The notes beneath the pieces are model-generated. The model made no database searches. It saw only the letters and a list, made by a program, of their open reading frames with translations, and had not been told where the DNA came from. The position numbers were made by a program, and so were the translations under genes. From NCBI RefSeq assembly GCF_025602895.1, contig NW_026516231.1:248001-312000 (forward strand): DNA of 64,000 nt, given 5' to 3'. This DNA is from Polychytrium aggregatum. Taxonomy: Eukaryota > Chytridiomycota > Chytridiomycetes > Polychytriales. Position 1 is the stretch's first letter, and each line of letters starts with the position of its first letter. Positions 1 through 12,203 of this stretch are shown here, one piece after another.

Positions 1-989
1 AGTAGGGGCGTAGCAACCCTTGTGGGAGTTGGACCACTGCTTCTGGACGACATAGGTGTTGCCATCAGTGCCGTAGACGGTGGCCTGCTGGGCGTTGCAG
101 AGATCGCCGATCTCGCCGTTGGCCGAGTTGTACCAGGCAATGGGAGCAGAAATGGTGCTGCCAGTGGCGACACCGACAGCAGCATCGGTCAGAGCCTCGA
201 CGAGCTCGTGGGACGAGACGGACTGGAGGTTGTTGAGAGGCGAAGCGTTGCTACCGCAGCCACCAGCGCAAGAGCCACCCTGGTCAGGCATGACACCGTA
301 GTAGAGGTACTTGGTCGAGCTGATGTCGGAGACATCGATGGTGCCGTGGTAGGCGCAGAACTGGACACAGGACGAGTCGCCACCCATGGAGATGGAGTAT
401 CCGGGAGCAAAGTGGATAGGGAAGTAGGTGTTGGCAGTGGGCTTGATGGTGCCGCTCTTGACAAGGCTGCGGAGCCAGGTCTACAATGGACAGGGGTATA
501 TGCAGTTCGGTTAGCAATGGCGAGTGCAGATGCAGCTTATCGGAGACATAACATGCGCGAGTGTCTCACCTGGATGGCATCGTCGGTGGTGGAGGTGCTG
601 AGGCCAGAGTTCTTGGAGATGGAGGTGCCGAAGGTACCGGTGCCAATGTTCTGGGTGGGGGTGTTGTACTCGGAGAGCCAGCTGATGTAGGGAGCACCAA
701 CGATGGCGCTGTAGAAGGTGTCCATCTGGCTCTGGTAGTTGACATTGCCGCCGTAGTAGATGGGGTGCACATCAATGTTGGCAATGACCGGGCCGCCGTA
801 GTAGGTCAGGCCGCTGGAGGAGGCAGCAGCGAGCTCCTCGACCTTGGGGGCAGGGAAGATGCCATCCTTGTAGTGGACACCCTTCTGGCGGATGGCAGGT
901 GTGTTGGGGCTGTTGACGTTGCCACCACGGGGAGCAGCAGCGACGGCGCTGGCGAGGGCCAGGACGGCGACGGCAGACTTGACGAGCAT
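1..989 (-). CDS. Secreted EXORDIUM/PHI-1-like protein (3' end cut by window edge)
   Basis: The start at 989 opens with a clear signal peptide (MLVKSAVAVLALASAVAAAP). Exon 1 is 989-570, the intron 569-481 (GTGAGA...TAG) and exon 2 480-1, with phase 0 throughout. The 300 visible residues contain a YYGGPV stretch at the start of the mature protein. Near the end comes SSHELVEALTD, then GEIGDLCN and a closing GCYAP. This order (YGGGPV, HELAELxT, xEIADLC, KACYGP) matches the phosphate-induced protein 1/EXORDIUM family, secreted cell-wall-associated proteins best known from plants. The match is from remembered family motifs. Two CxxC-type cysteine clusters suggest disulphides. Because the family normally ends at this Cys-Tyr motif, only a few codons are probably missing. 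A TATA-like ttaaat on the minus strand lies about 85 bp upstream of the ATG. The biochemical role is unknown. Confidence 0.72.
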
Positions 990-2386
990 GGCTGGGGGAG
1001 AAGGGATGAGGGCGGCGTGGGAGGTTCGAGGCTGGCTCTGGAGGTCGACGAGTGCCCGGCGAGAGGCCGGGATTAAATAGCGAAGGTCATTCGCAGGAGC
1101 CACCGGCATCATGAGAGCGGCTGGCAAGGACCTCCTGGGTGGCGGACGTGCGCCTGCCTTGTCCGCAGCGCCGACGGACGCGCGGCGAAGAGGAAAGGTC
1201 GACGGGCACAGGCGCGTGGAAAAAAGCGCAAAGGGCCTTGCGCGAGCCTGGGCATGGGCTGGACTGGCGGTGTGGAAGCGGAAGTGGAAGCGGAGGTGTA
1301 GAAGTGGAAGTGTGGATGTAGAAGCGGAAGTGTGGATGTGGATCGTCGCATTTGACATCTACATTTCAACATCCACATGTCATTTACAACTTGCATTTCA
1401 ACATCCAGATGCCATTTCCACCGACATTTCAACTCTCGCGCTCGCACCAGTGTCCAGAGCCCCGTCTGCGTTCGCCCGGTCCGCGTGCACCATCGGCCAG
1501 CCGCTCTTGTTTGTCAGACGCAGCGCTGCCCTGCTGATTGTCCCGCAACAAGGCCATCTGCACCAGCCCATCCAGTCCCACCCCCACCTTCAGTTCCGTC
1601 CCCCAGCCCACTCCATACCGGCTGCCCAGCAAAATTGCATCCTGGCGCGATCCCGGTGCCCCCTCACGCAACATGTGGCCTCGGCGTGGCGGCTGGAGGC
1701 ATACCATGGATAGCGAGGTGCAACCATGTCCATGCTGGCCTGGTGCTCATGCTCGGATCCTCGCCATCGGCACTTCGTCGCGCCGTCCCCCGTTCCGGGG
1801 CTTTCGCCGCGAGGCAGCAGCGGCTATATCTACTACGACGATGCGACACCCGTCCTCGCAGCCAGCTCCCGACCTCCGCCGTCATCGCTTTTGGCCCTCC
1901 ATCGTCGTCGAATCTCCTTCCCCTTGTCGCGCATTTTCTTCTTTCCATCGCCGCTGCTCCAGCCTGCCTTTCCAGCACCTCCCCCGCCACTCAGGTCGCC
2001 TTGGATCGCTGTCCCGGGGCCATCGCTGCGGCCTCGCTCCTTTCTTTTTCTTGTGCTGCGCGGTGGTGCTGCTCAGCATGTCCTGTGGCCACAGGGCTCC
2101 CCAGGCATTCGCTCCTCCACCCCCGCCTGCTTCGACCACTCCGTGTCAATGCCATGGTCGCTGAAACAACCCCACGCATGTCCTCCCGGCCATCGTGGGC
2201 AGCGGAACACTCGTCTCTGTTGCATCTTTTGGAATGGCAGCATGAGTGCCTCCGCGATATGTCCCATGTATTCACGGCCGTGCTGCCGCCACATGACGAG
2301 CCACATGGCGGGCCACCGACTGCCGGCCGATGCCCAACCATTCAGCTCCCTGGTCTCGAAACTTGCTGCACCGTTCCCTTCCTTCG
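990..2386. other. Intergenic region with purine/pyrimidine-biased imperfect repeats
   Basis: No convincing exon on either strand. Between about 1270 and 1440 there are short imperfect repeats of gaagtggaag/gtggatgt type, followed by their complement type (catttcaacatcc), so the stretch could fold back on itself. The left part should hold the promoter of the secreted protein that starts at 989, and the right part the 3' flank of the F-box gene that ends at 2387. Confidence 0.5.
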
Positions 2387-5352
2387 CTACTCGTAGCAGA
2401 GCCAAAAGTTCGTGTAGTCAAACGTGAGGTCGCCCGCGATGCTCTCGAGACTGCGTTTCTCGAACCCGCGCGGTCGTGACTTGCAGGCGACTGCAGGAGT
2501 GCATGCCTCGCCCCACTTGAGCTCGGCCGTCGCTTCTGGATCGGCGCCGTCGGGTCGAAAGTCCCACACCAGCAGATAGACCTGTCCCATCTCGACCTCC
2601 GAGGCCGACTCGACTGTGCACATGATATAGCTGCCACTCGAGTCCATCGTGACGTCCGTGATGACCTCGGTCGGCTTGATGTACGTTCCAGCGGTATGCA
2701 GGTAGGAGCTGCTTTCGCTGAGTCGGTAGAGCAAACGGCCTTCGCAAATGTCCCATACGCAAATCTGAGGCCGCCATCCACAGCACCGAGGGACAATCAG
2801 AAAGCGTAAGAATATGCTACGGGGCAAATCACGATGCAGCTCCACCGTGTGGCAGTCGTTCACACATCGTGCCGTCGTTGGGCAGCACTTTGCACCCTCC
2901 CCTAACGGTGCTGCTGCAACTCCAACTGTCAAGCGCATGCCAGTCTGGAGTAGCTTGGAGTAGCTTGGCGACCGAGCAAGACTGTGCCTCTTTCTGCGCC
3001 AGCAAATCCGGCTCTCCAAAAACAGCAGCAACAGCGACAAGCAACAGAGCCAAACCAACCTCGTTCCATCGAATGCCGCGAGTCACCAGAATGGAGTTGT
3101 AGAGCGACAGTACTGTTGGATACGCTGACGAATCCAGCTCTTCCCGAAAGTGGCTCGAGGGCTCCATAAGCACACGAATGTGCTCGCCAGGCTTTGTCGA
3201 TACAACCAGGAATGTCGTGTTCTGGCAATCGGTAGAACGAGATGCGATGTGAGAGCCATTGCAGGCCATCCATTACTCCTGCCCACTGCCCATGGTGAGT
3301 TGTGTATCAGCATCAGCGAGCGCTCTCACCTCGAATCCGCAGACAATGTTGGTCCCCCAGAAATCAATCTTGACCTCCTTGGCGAGAATCGACCGGTCGA
3401 TCTGATCTTCATGTAGCTTCAGGTCGATTTGCTTCAGACACGTCTTTGTGCCGATATCCCAGATGCAGATGATGTTGTCGTTGCTGTAGGTCACGAATAC
3501 CTCCTCGTGCACGGCAACGTCCAGACAATCGACACCCGGGAAGTAGCCGATGCACATCCTCTTCGACAGGTCCCAGACCCGGACGTCGTGGTCCTCGGCT
3601 CCGGTCACGGCAATATTGCGCTGGTTCGTCGACAGGCAGATCAGTGCCGCCATGTGGCCCGAGAGGTATTCTGGTGTGTGGCCGTTCACTTCGCAGACCG
3701 CGAGATTGGTATCCGAGATCCAGCACAGGTATTTGCCGCAAAGCCGAAGGTTGACTGCGTATCCACTACAATCATCCCGCAACATCCGAGGGCGATGCAG
3801 AGGGTTCGTTGACGGGATATGGACGGACGCGGAAAAGCAGCCGTCAGCGATACATCATATCGCGACGAGGTGTTTTGCAGCCAGCAACATGGCTCGCCGA
3901 CCCAGCAGCATCCACTCTTCTTTGCACACCAGCATCCGCCAACGCACGATAAAGCCGTGAGCAGAGCACATCATGGGATCGGCATCCTGATCCGTCGCCC
4001 ATGAACCGTGATCGCCACGATGCCGGTGCCAGCGCTGCCCGCCACCGACTGCAGGCCCAATCCAGTACTATGCCGCATCCTTGCTCGCATCTGCTGCCAT
4101 CGACTCGTACCTGGTTGCCTGAGTAGGCTGCCCGCATTGGAGCACGTAGCGGCGACGATCACGCTTCACTCCGCGGGCACGACATCCAACGTCTGCCCGC
4201 AAATTGCCACCCTTTCGATTCATCTGCCGCTGCGGACTTGTCTGCCGTTGGTGCTGCCAAAGTGCGCCGTCGTGATCCTGGCGATGGACATCTCGCTGCT
4301 GCTGAGAGTCATTCATCAGATGACGTCGATACGACTCCTTGTAGTCCATCACGATCATGAATCGATAGTTGCCACAGTACACGTTCCAAAACTGCTCGTA
4401 GATGTCCTTCCACCGGAGGGTATTGTCGATGAAATATCCGGCCCAGGGGCGCTTTTCGGGCACAAACGAATGCCCGCTGGCTCGGCCGGCTCGGCCTGCC
4501 CGGCTTTGCTTCTTGTCCGAGAGCGAGAGGGACTGTGTCTCGGCGACGATATGGCTCAGCTCTGTATGCGCTCGCGGCTCCGACTTGGAGATGGCAGAGT
4601 GAGGGTTGATGCTGAGGATGTGGTTGTCGTTGACCAGCGTCAGCCAGCGAGACTCGGTCAGCGTTCGCCAGAGCAGTTGCTCGTACTGCAGGATCAAGCG
4701 ATGGGTTCGTCGGTTGGTCTGCATCATCTTGCAGAGGGTCTGGCCGTCCAAATAAAGCATGATCCGAAGCAAGATATCGTCGGGCAGTTGCGTATCCTGA
4801 GCGCGCAAGAATGGCATTGGTGCAGGGGATTGACGGTCAGTCCACAGCAGGCACTGTCGCTCGTCATAATGCTCCTGTGGCCTGCGCTGGTGCTGCTCGA
4901 CGGGCTGCTCCATCGAGCCAAACTTTCGGCTGTTCCCAGAGATCCTGGCCACCGAATACGGCCAAGCTCTCGATGCTGCCTCCTTGGCTTCCCCCGATTC
5001 CGCCCGCTGCGTGATCGCAGCTGACATTCAGCCCAGTGGCTTGAGCCACGCCAGGTCAAGCCAGTCCAAAAGCTCGATGCCTTGCCGACTCCGCCCTTAC
5101 CTCGTCGTATGGATCGGCTATTTGCAGGGTGGCCTTCATTTTACGGATGTAATCTTGAAGCACAGTGAGCTTTGCACCTGGCGCCAAGCTCTCATGGTAT
5201 AGCGTCTGCTCCATTGTCTCTACAAGCGAGGCAAGAGTCTGGTTGTCGGCTGTCGTCGATGGGGATCGACAGCTCATCATGGCGGCGATGTTGGTGTTGG
5301 CGCCGGTGTCGGTGTCGGTGTCGATGTCGATGTCTATAGTGATCGCAAGCAC
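2387..5352 (-). CDS. F-box / WD-repeat protein
   Basis: Probable substrate-recognition subunit of an SCF-type ubiquitin ligase. Exon 1 (5352-5101) and the start of exon 2 (5006 onward) are joined by an intron at 5100-5007, phase 0. Exon 2 carries an F-box: LPDDILLRIMLYLDGQTLCK followed by a basic stretch and LLWRTLTESRW. Downstream, an exon ending at 3330 carries WD units (VTGAEDHDVRVWDL, TYSNDNIICIWDIGT). Two more coding exons follow: 3221 to about 3087, after an intron at 3329-3222, and 2764-2387. The last contains ICVWDICEGRLLYRL and ends with TAG. The splices between exon 2 and the first WD exon (about 4280-3860) were not resolved. The N-terminus has a Asp-Ile/Asp-Thr run encoded by a GAT/GAC-rich repeat, so the true start may be a later Met. 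The F-box plus WD order supports the call; the target is unknown. Confidence 0.68.
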
Positions 5353-5677
5353 GGACGGGAGCGATTTCTTCAGATGGGATGGCGCGGCAAGATGCAGATA
5401 TGCAGGGGATGCGGAATGAGGAGAAATGGGAGCGCAAACGCTGCAAGCCCTCCGAAACGGCTCTGCTCTAGGGAGGCGAAGAAAGGGTGCAAGGAGAAGA
5501 AAGGGCGGAGCGGGGAGGGCCAGCGGGAGGACAGCGCCAGCGACAAGATTGCGATCGAATCATCCCGTGCTCCCCCGTTTTGGGCATGCATCGAACTGCA
5601 GCCGGCACTCGGTTCACATGAAGGCCGACATCTGCACTGCCGACATCTGCACAGCAGACTGCATCAACGCAAACAAT
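5353..5677. other. Spacer between two minus-strand genes
   Basis: About 325 bp lie between the F-box gene start (5352) and the end of the flavin-reductase-like gene (5678). No exon seen. It should contain the promoter of the F-box gene and the terminator of its upstream neighbour, but no clear TATA box or polyadenylation signal stands out. Confidence 0.4.
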
Positions 5678-7113
5678 CTATTCAATCTCCTTGGCGATAG
5701 CGGCGGCCTCGGCGACAGAGCGAGGCAGTGGTCGGATATCGGGAGCGACGCGGCTGGACGGCAAGGACAAACGAACGTGGTGGACATGGAGGAAAAGGGA
5801 TGGGAGCATCGGTCGACATGGAGACATACGCAGCCACAAATCAAGACCATCGATCAGTCTACGCCGAGCAGGTCGCTTCCGTCGACTTGGGTCGATGATG
5901 CTTGTCCTCCAGCCATCCATGGAACGGCGTTCACATCCGCACCAGCACGGCTTACCTGCGTTTGGCCTTGGCGCTGCGGATGTGCTCTTTGGAATAGAAC
6001 CTGCCGATGTAACCCTGGTCCTCCAGGAACGGATATCGCTTCAGGAAGTCGAGAAAGTCTTCCTGGGTAGCCCTCGTGGTAGCCGAGCGGGATTGACCGT
6101 CGTCTTGTGTGCGCTCGGCGCTGATGATCAAATGAAGCATGTCGACGTAGAACTGCGTGATGGTGTCGTTGTAGCCGTGCGTGATGAGATGCTGGTTGGC
6201 AGCGTTGTACTTTTGGATGCCCTCTCTGTGCGTTGATCAGGAGGTGGGTCGTCAGCATCACCGAGACAAGACATTATGTGGGCGACGGCGCTGCATCGGC
6301 TGGAGTATCTCGAAGATGGGGGTGGGCCCATCAGGCCCTTACCGAATGAGTGGATAAGCGTCATTCTTGCTCTCTGCTTCTTGGAGATAGATCCATGCCA
6401 TCCTAACATGCCGAGAGGGGATTGCGTTGAGTCGATGGAGCATGGACACCGCAGCGATCGACCCGCAGCGATCGATCGAGGGGGCGGACCTCCTGCTCAA
6501 GCAATCATCATAGTGCTTGGATGTGGGCCGACCGCGACTGGATCGCCTACCTGAGATGGGCCCGGTGTGTCCACTCGTTGAACGATAGCCAGCCCTCCTC
6601 GAATGCTCTCATAAAGACCTCGTCGCCGACGCTGCGAAACGAGCCCTCGTAATGCAGCAGCGGATCGCCCTTGCAGTCGAGGTCTCGGACGCCGCCGACT
6701 CCAGGAATGACCTTGACGACTTCCCCATACCACACTTCATGGTCGCCCACGACCTGGGAGGTGAACGACTTGCACACGAGCGATCCCAGGCAGCCCATCA
6801 GGATCAGGTTGCGGTCTGATTCAAAGTAGTGCGGGAATGGCGCAAAGTCGCTCTGGGTCGACGGCGACGAGAACGTGAGGGCATGAGACACCTGCTCCTT
6901 GGAGAGGACATTGACGACAAAGTTGTTGGATCGCTTCAAGATGGCCGACGTCTGTGACGGCACGCGGATGCTGAACGAGACAATCGCTGGCGAGAGCGAG
7001 ACCGAGGTGAAGGAGCTGCACGTAATGCCTCGATGGCCGGCCGCTTCATTCGGATCGTTGCTTGAGGGCTCGGTGGTCACGACCACAACTGGCTCCGATC
7101 GACGGGCAGACAT
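5678..7113 (-). CDS. Flavin reductase-like (FMN-binding split-barrel) domain protein
   Basis: Three exons close perfectly: 7113-6551, 6225-5956 and 5753-5678 (introns 6550-6226 and 5955-5754, both phase 2), giving 302 residues. Residues about 20-180 read as a flavin-reductase-like domain. PAIVSFSIRVPSQTSAILKRS and FVVNVLSKEQ are typical of the segment that contacts FMN, followed by a conserved FPHYFESDRNLIL region and a closing GDPLLHYEGSFR. The enzyme family reduces FMN with NAD(P)H or holds FMN as a cofactor. The C-terminal ~110 residues are helical and charged, ending in PLPRSVAEAAAIAKEIE, and are not part of the classic domain. That extension may be a second oligomerisation or targeting module. 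The substrate cannot be told from the sequence. Confidence 0.8.
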
Positions 7114-7838
7114 AAGAGGCCATCAGAGCGAGTCATAGCGTTCCAAGTATCCAGATGCGAGGCTGAGCCGGGGATCGGATGCGGGGATCGGCGCGATGGG
7201 ATCGAAAGCAGATTGCGGGAAGCGAGCAAGCTTGCCTCAACGGCATCGGTCCGAGGATTCGAGCCGATGGCCAAGCAAGTCGCAATCGATTTCTGCATCT
7301 CCAGACAGCTCTCCGTCTGTACCTGGGAAGGGAACTCTTCTCATCAGCGCCCGGAGTTCCTTGCCCAGAGGGCTGATAGGCGCTGGAGCCACAGACCCGG
7401 CCATGCGTGCACTGACGCTGGACCGGATGCTGCCGGAAAGGAGCTGTGTGGGCAGTCGCTGCAGCATCGTCCGGGCGAAGACAGAACGGATCATGGCTCC
7501 CGAGTCGGTGCGTTCCAGGCCGATCCGGTGGCAGGGATCGAAGCAGAGAGTGCTGCGGCTCGATTTCGGCGAGCAGATGTGCTGAAGCAGCCCGCAGCCA
7601 CCAACCAGGCCCAGGGTGGGCACAATGGGCACGATGCCTGGAGTCCCCACCGCGGGCACTGCGGACCAGAGATTGCTGTGGATGGTTGCTGCATGCTCGT
7701 GCTGTATTCAGGGACGGGAATCACAAACGAAGACCCTGGCTCCAGTCCCTCAAAAGCGATCCACATTGGCTCTTGCGTCGGCGACATCAAGCCCAAAGTG
7801 TCCGACTCCATCTTGTATATGTAGACTCCACTCCGCCG
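7114..7838. other. Intergenic region between two minus-strand genes
   Basis: About 720 bp without a convincing exon. It lies between the start of the flavin-reductase-like gene (7113) and the stop of the homeodomain gene (7839). It should carry the promoter of the former and 3' flank of the latter. Frames open here do not show protein-like composition. Confidence 0.45.
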
Positions 7839-9109
7839 TCAAATGCAATCCTCAATCGAGCGCGACTCGGATTTCTTGCGCTTCTTTGGCTTTTTCTTGA
7901 GAAGTCGCCGGCGGCTGTTGATGAACCAGCTGGAGGCAAGATGATGCCAGCCGTTGAAGCGACAAACGACATGCAATCGCGAGTAAGCACATGGGCACCG
8001 ATTGGCACATTACGGACACACTGTCGACACATCACGGACACACTGTGGCGAGTACTCGTTGCATCGTGGTCTACGTACTCATTGATCTGTTGGATACTCA
8101 GCCCCGTGCCATTTGCGAGTCTGTTCTTCTCCGAATCGCTTGGATATGGGTGGTCATGATGCTCCATCAGCCACGATGTGAGGATGGCCCTGGCTTCGTC
8201 GGAGTGATTCGGGCGCTGGCGCCGAGTGTTCTTGGTCGCTTGGGCTCGAGGAGGAGGAGGCTTCTTGGATGTCTTGCTCGATGATTTCGACTCTCCGGGC
8301 CTCTTGAAAGGCGCCGGCTGATAAGGCTGATTTACTGCAACTGAACTCGGGTCTTTGGAGGCATCTTGGGTGTTGATGATGATGGTGGATTCCGAGTGGA
8401 CCGAGGAAGCATCATCCGAGTGGCTCAATGCGGTGTTAATTGGAACAGAGTTGCTCGGCTCTGGGGGACAAGGGAGTCGAGCTTCGGTCCAAACGGGGTT
8501 ACCTGAGTACCGCTCGCTGTCGGTGATGCTGGGTGCGATAAAGAGCGGGGTACCGTCGATACTAGATGCCAGATTCAAGGATTGGACCTGTCCAGACAGG
8601 TAGCGGCTCACGCAGCTGGAGCTGCTGGACAGCACCGACGCTTGAGCCAAGTGCACGATAGCGGCCCCAAAGACTTTCTCCTTCTCGATTTCCATCCAAC
8701 AGATGGTCAGTACATCAGCCATGATGTTGGCCATGAGGGTGATGCGTTGCTGGAGCCGCGGTGGCCACGGATCTCTGCTAATGCAAAAGGAGCAGTCGGG
8801 AGCCGAGAGCAGACCAGCGTCGCAGCAAAGCTGGCAGTGCGTTGGCGATGCAAGGACCGAGCGACGGAGGGAGCCGAGATGCTTGCCGGCTTTTTGACAG
8901 AGGTCCGTGAGCCAGACCACAACTTGTTTGAGTCCGTCAATGCTGTGTTTGGCAGACATGACTATGGCGAGCTTGCGCCAATACAGCATTGTAGCGACGA
9001 TGCTACTGAGGTAGCTTTCCGAATCGCTGAGCGCCGGGAGAGCCACTTTGGCCCCATGTAGAGAGGCGTCGTCAGGGGCATCCGGCAAAGCCGAGATATT
9101 GTCGAGCAT
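7839..9109 (-). CDS. TALE-class homeodomain transcription factor
   Basis: Two exons: 9109-8079 and 7929-7839, intron 8078-7930 (GTACGT...CAG), phase 2, giving 373 residues. The homeodomain lies at about 296-357. It starts RRQRPNHSDEARAILTSW and has the three-residue loop extension around HHDHPYPSD. The recognition helix is formed only after splicing: INDWFINSRRR spans the exon junction. A basic KKKPKKRKK just after it is a likely nuclear localisation signal. The extra loop residues place it in the TALE superclass (PBX/CUP9-like in fungi). The N-terminal half holds a Cys cluster (CQLCCDAGLLSAPDCSFC) and a Ser/Pro-rich linker. Some fungal mating-type proteins are also homeodomain proteins, but nothing here shows a mating locus. 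DNA-binding function is well supported. Confidence 0.88.
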
Positions 9110-9245
9110 TCTATCTGATGCTGAGGCGGCAGGACGGCAATCGAGGAACGGGCAAGAGCCAGAGATATATGGCTGGTCGGTGACAGGTTTCGCCGATCGA
9201 CTTGACCTCGATCATCTGTCAACCCAGTTCTGTCGAGCCGAAACC

Positions 9246-9308
9246 GTCATGCTAGTCGTGCCTTGAGAATCCTGTCATGCCAGTCGTGCCTTGAGAATCC
9301 TGTCATGC
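9246..9308. repeat. Two-copy ~29-bp direct repeat
   Basis: Two adjacent, nearly identical copies of a unit containing gtcgtgccttgagaatcctg, followed by a partial third (tcatgccgg). No coding sense. A recent tandem duplication upstream of the homeodomain gene. Confidence 0.7.
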
Positions 9309-9309
9309 C

Positions 9310-10667
9310 GGATATTTCGTTCGCGTCCTTTGGCCGAGATGCTCCCACGCAGCTATCGCCGTGCCAGTTGAGTTTCTTTGGAGCAGCGAGTCGAGTCGCC
9401 ACCTAAACCACGCTGAAGCGGAACGGCGATTCTGTCGCTGATATTTCGGCCTGTCCAATGAACTACGGAGGTGCCACCCGAAGAATCCCTCAAGTCGTCG
9501 ATGCTTCCGGCCTCGCGGCTGCTGTGGAAGGGAGGGGTCATGCCGCCATCTCGGTCCACCCCCGCGGATGGCATGGTTCGCTAGCTCCGGCCATGCTGAT
9601 GCCACTCAAGGTCCAGCCCTCCAGCGAAAGGAGGGGTGCCGCTGCTGCTTGCTCTTGTGTCTGAGGAGTTTCACGGAGCGATCGGCGCACCACCCGGCCT
9701 CCGTCTGTGCTGCACATCGATTCGTCAGCGATGGCCGGCGAGGGGTTGGCGTGGGGAGCTGCCAGATGGGTATTGGGCATTGGGCATTGGATATTGGATA
9801 TTGGGTATTGGCGTTTGCATTGGACTGGGGGGCTGGCCGGGGGCAACATGGGTGGGCCGTCAGCTGCTGCCCTCGACATGGGCGCTCCGGGGACAGACGG
9901 GTCTGCATCCTTCATGGGCCTCTGCTTGGGTGGCAGCCGCCGGCCTGGCGAGCGATTTTTGCTGCAGCCACGGCCCCGTTGCATTGGTGCATCGGATGAC
10001 CCCGTCGCCCGGTGGTCGCAGACGCTATGGTTGTGCTGCTGCTGTTCCCGCCAGCGATTCGTTGCACGGCATCGCCGGGGACTCACTCCCAGCATGTACT
10101 TGACAACGGACACCCGCACCCACCCGCCAGGCTCTGCTCGGTCAGCCGCCAGCAAGGCGCCTGCACCACAGATCCTGTGGCCCCGATACGACCTGCGCAA
10201 CCGCCGATGTGCTTGCCGATGTGCTTGCCGATGTGCCCGCCAGCAAGGCGGCAAAGATCGGGGAAGGTCTTGTGAGCGGCAGTCTGGCTGCGCTGCTCCC
10301 AGCCGCCTTTCCCTGCCTTGCGCTTTGGTTGCAGAAGCAGCTGCTATTGTTGTCCAGCGAGCAGTGCGCCTGTCCATGTGGGTGCTTCGAAGCAGCCGCT
10401 TGGTGCAGCAGATATGGACGGCGCATCACATGGCCGCAACACCAACGAAAAAATGAGAAAGAACTGCCGGGGTGGCGCGAAGGAGAAAGGAGCCACGAAC
10501 ATGCTGCAGCTCGAGTTCACCCGAGAGGCTCTGATCGGCAGCCCGGGCACATCTGCAAAGTATAAAAGTCGTTCGCTGGGCAGCCGACAGCGTCCTCGGC
10601 ACCGGCACCTCCAGCAGCAGCTTGACTCTCCCAGGCCCAAAGACCCCATCGCTCACGACCTCGCGCC
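9310..10667. other. Long intergenic region with ATTGG-type short repeats
   Basis: About 1.36 kb between divergently oriented genes (homeodomain gene, -; Reeler gene, +). At 9770-9835 there is a run of imperfect attgggcattggatattgg units, related in composition to the 9-bp repeat at 14125. At about 10205-10240 a short gatgtgcttgcc unit is repeated. No exon recognised; promoters of both flanking genes are expected here. Confidence 0.45.
10560..10568 (+). promoter_or_regulatory. TATA box upstream of the Reeler-domain gene
   Basis: A canonical gtataaaag lies about 100 bp before the ATG at 10668, the usual spacing when a short 5' UTR follows. Position and sequence only; no transcript data. Confidence 0.6.
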
Positions 10668-11831
10668 ATGTTCTGCACCAAAGTGTTCTCTGTCCTGCTC
10701 GCTGCGCTCTTTGCGCTCCAGGTCCATGCCTACCCCAACGGCTCCCCCGTCTGCGACTTTGGCAACGGCACCGAAGTCGCTGAGCCAATGCGCATGCAAG
10801 TCCAGGCGCCTATCTTTGCGTAAGTGCCCTCCTGCGACGACGGAACTCGTTGCGGGCTTGCGTAGCTGTGCAATCAACGACTGCTGAACTACTCGGGTGC
10901 GGTCAGCCACAATGGCCTCAGATGAACGGCAGCAGCCGCCATGCTGCCATGCTGCCATGCTGCCATACTACCATGCTACCATGCTACCATGCTGCCATGC
11001 TGCTGCCAACGATCCCTGATTGTTTGGCCATGTCCCCACCCCGCACATCCAGCCTGTCCTCGTCCTCGGCCGCCTATACCCCCGGCTCGGCTCTGAACAT
11101 CACCCTCAAGAGTACCACCAACAACTCGGCCGCGTTCTTCACCGGCATCCTGCTCTATGCGGTCGCTGGGGACGGCTCCCGCGTCGGTACTTGGCAGCTC
11201 TCGTCCGGTTACAAGACTCTGTCGCAGTGCGACTCGACCAACGCTACCCTGACCCACTCCAACAACAAGAACAGACCCTCCGGCACCACTCTGCGCTGGC
11301 GGGCTCCCGCCTCGGCCGTCGGTAGCGTCACCTTTGTTGGTGTCATTGTCGTTCCCAACTCGCTTCTGCCTCCTCTCCACGCTCGTGCCGCTGCCCAACA
11401 GTCCGACATGAACGTTGAGGTCCTTGCCAACTTTACTCTGGCTGGTAAGCGTTGATGTTCGAATAGTCTCGCCCGAGCCATCTGGTTGGACTTGGGAGTT
11501 TACTGTCTTGCTGTGACAGAGCCTAACTCAAATGCCATTGCACTGACAATCGACTCGACTCTCTCATGCTCGTAACCGACCCATCCTTGCCTCCAATTCA
11601 CCTTCCATCAACGTCGCTGCAACTGTTTATCTCCACGATGCCATCGCGGTCGATCAATCTGCATCGGCCACAAACACCCATGAAGGTCCCAGCTCGCCCT
11701 CTTCCTCCGGCTCCCCCAGCCCTTCCAGCACTGCCAAGGCCGCCAGCGCTGCCGCTGGCTTCCAGACGACCACCGCCTTGATCTATGCCCTTGCGATTTC
11801 TATGACCTTTGCTTTGTACTTTGTTCAGTAA
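10668..11831 (+). CDS. Secreted/GPI-type Reeler-domain protein
   Basis: Exon 1 (10668-10819) encodes a signal peptide (MFCTKVFSVLLAALFALQVHA). It is joined in phase 2 to exon 2 (11053-11444) by an intron with GTAAGT and CAG ends. Exon 2 reads as a Reeler (reelin N-terminal-like) domain: YTPGSALNITLKS, FFTGILLYA, GTWQL, NATLTHSN, TLRWRAPASAVGSVTFVGVIV. This is the pattern of extracellular Reeler domains. An exon ending at the TAA at 11829-11831 supplies a Ser/Pro-rich spacer, then TTTALIYALAISMTFALYFV. That tail looks like a GPI-attachment signal or a C-terminal membrane anchor. The intron 2 acceptor is uncertain: the phase-compatible acceptor near 11686 is AAG rather than CAG. Inferred role: cell-surface adhesion or wall protein. 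Confidence 0.7.
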
Positions 11832-12203
11832 ACCTAACCTCCCCGGGACACTGGACCTCTCGCTATTCTATGATCCTGTTGTCTATGAGCACATCCTCCT
11901 CGGGACGAGGATGGTAAATATCGAAATGTAATACATGAACGCGACTGCATTGTGCAGGTCAGTGGCCAATAGCCAATGGTCAATGCCTGATCGCTGACAG
12001 TTGATGGCCAAAAACTCGGTTTGCAATGTTGCGAAGCCGTCCTTGATCGCACAGCGAACGCAGAAACCCCTCGATGACCCTTCTGGCGTGGAAGCCGTCT
12101 GTCCGTTGTGTCTGGCCGATGCTGAACCGAACAGTAAAGTGTGAATCGCAGCCTGCGACCTCCTTCCAGAGTCCCAACCAAATGATTTCGCCACCCCTTG
12201 TCG

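Noticed and set aside
9246-9308. Possible CRISPR-like or attachment-site repeat
   Set aside because: Two directly adjacent copies without spacers in a eukaryotic intergenic region; an ordinary tandem duplication.
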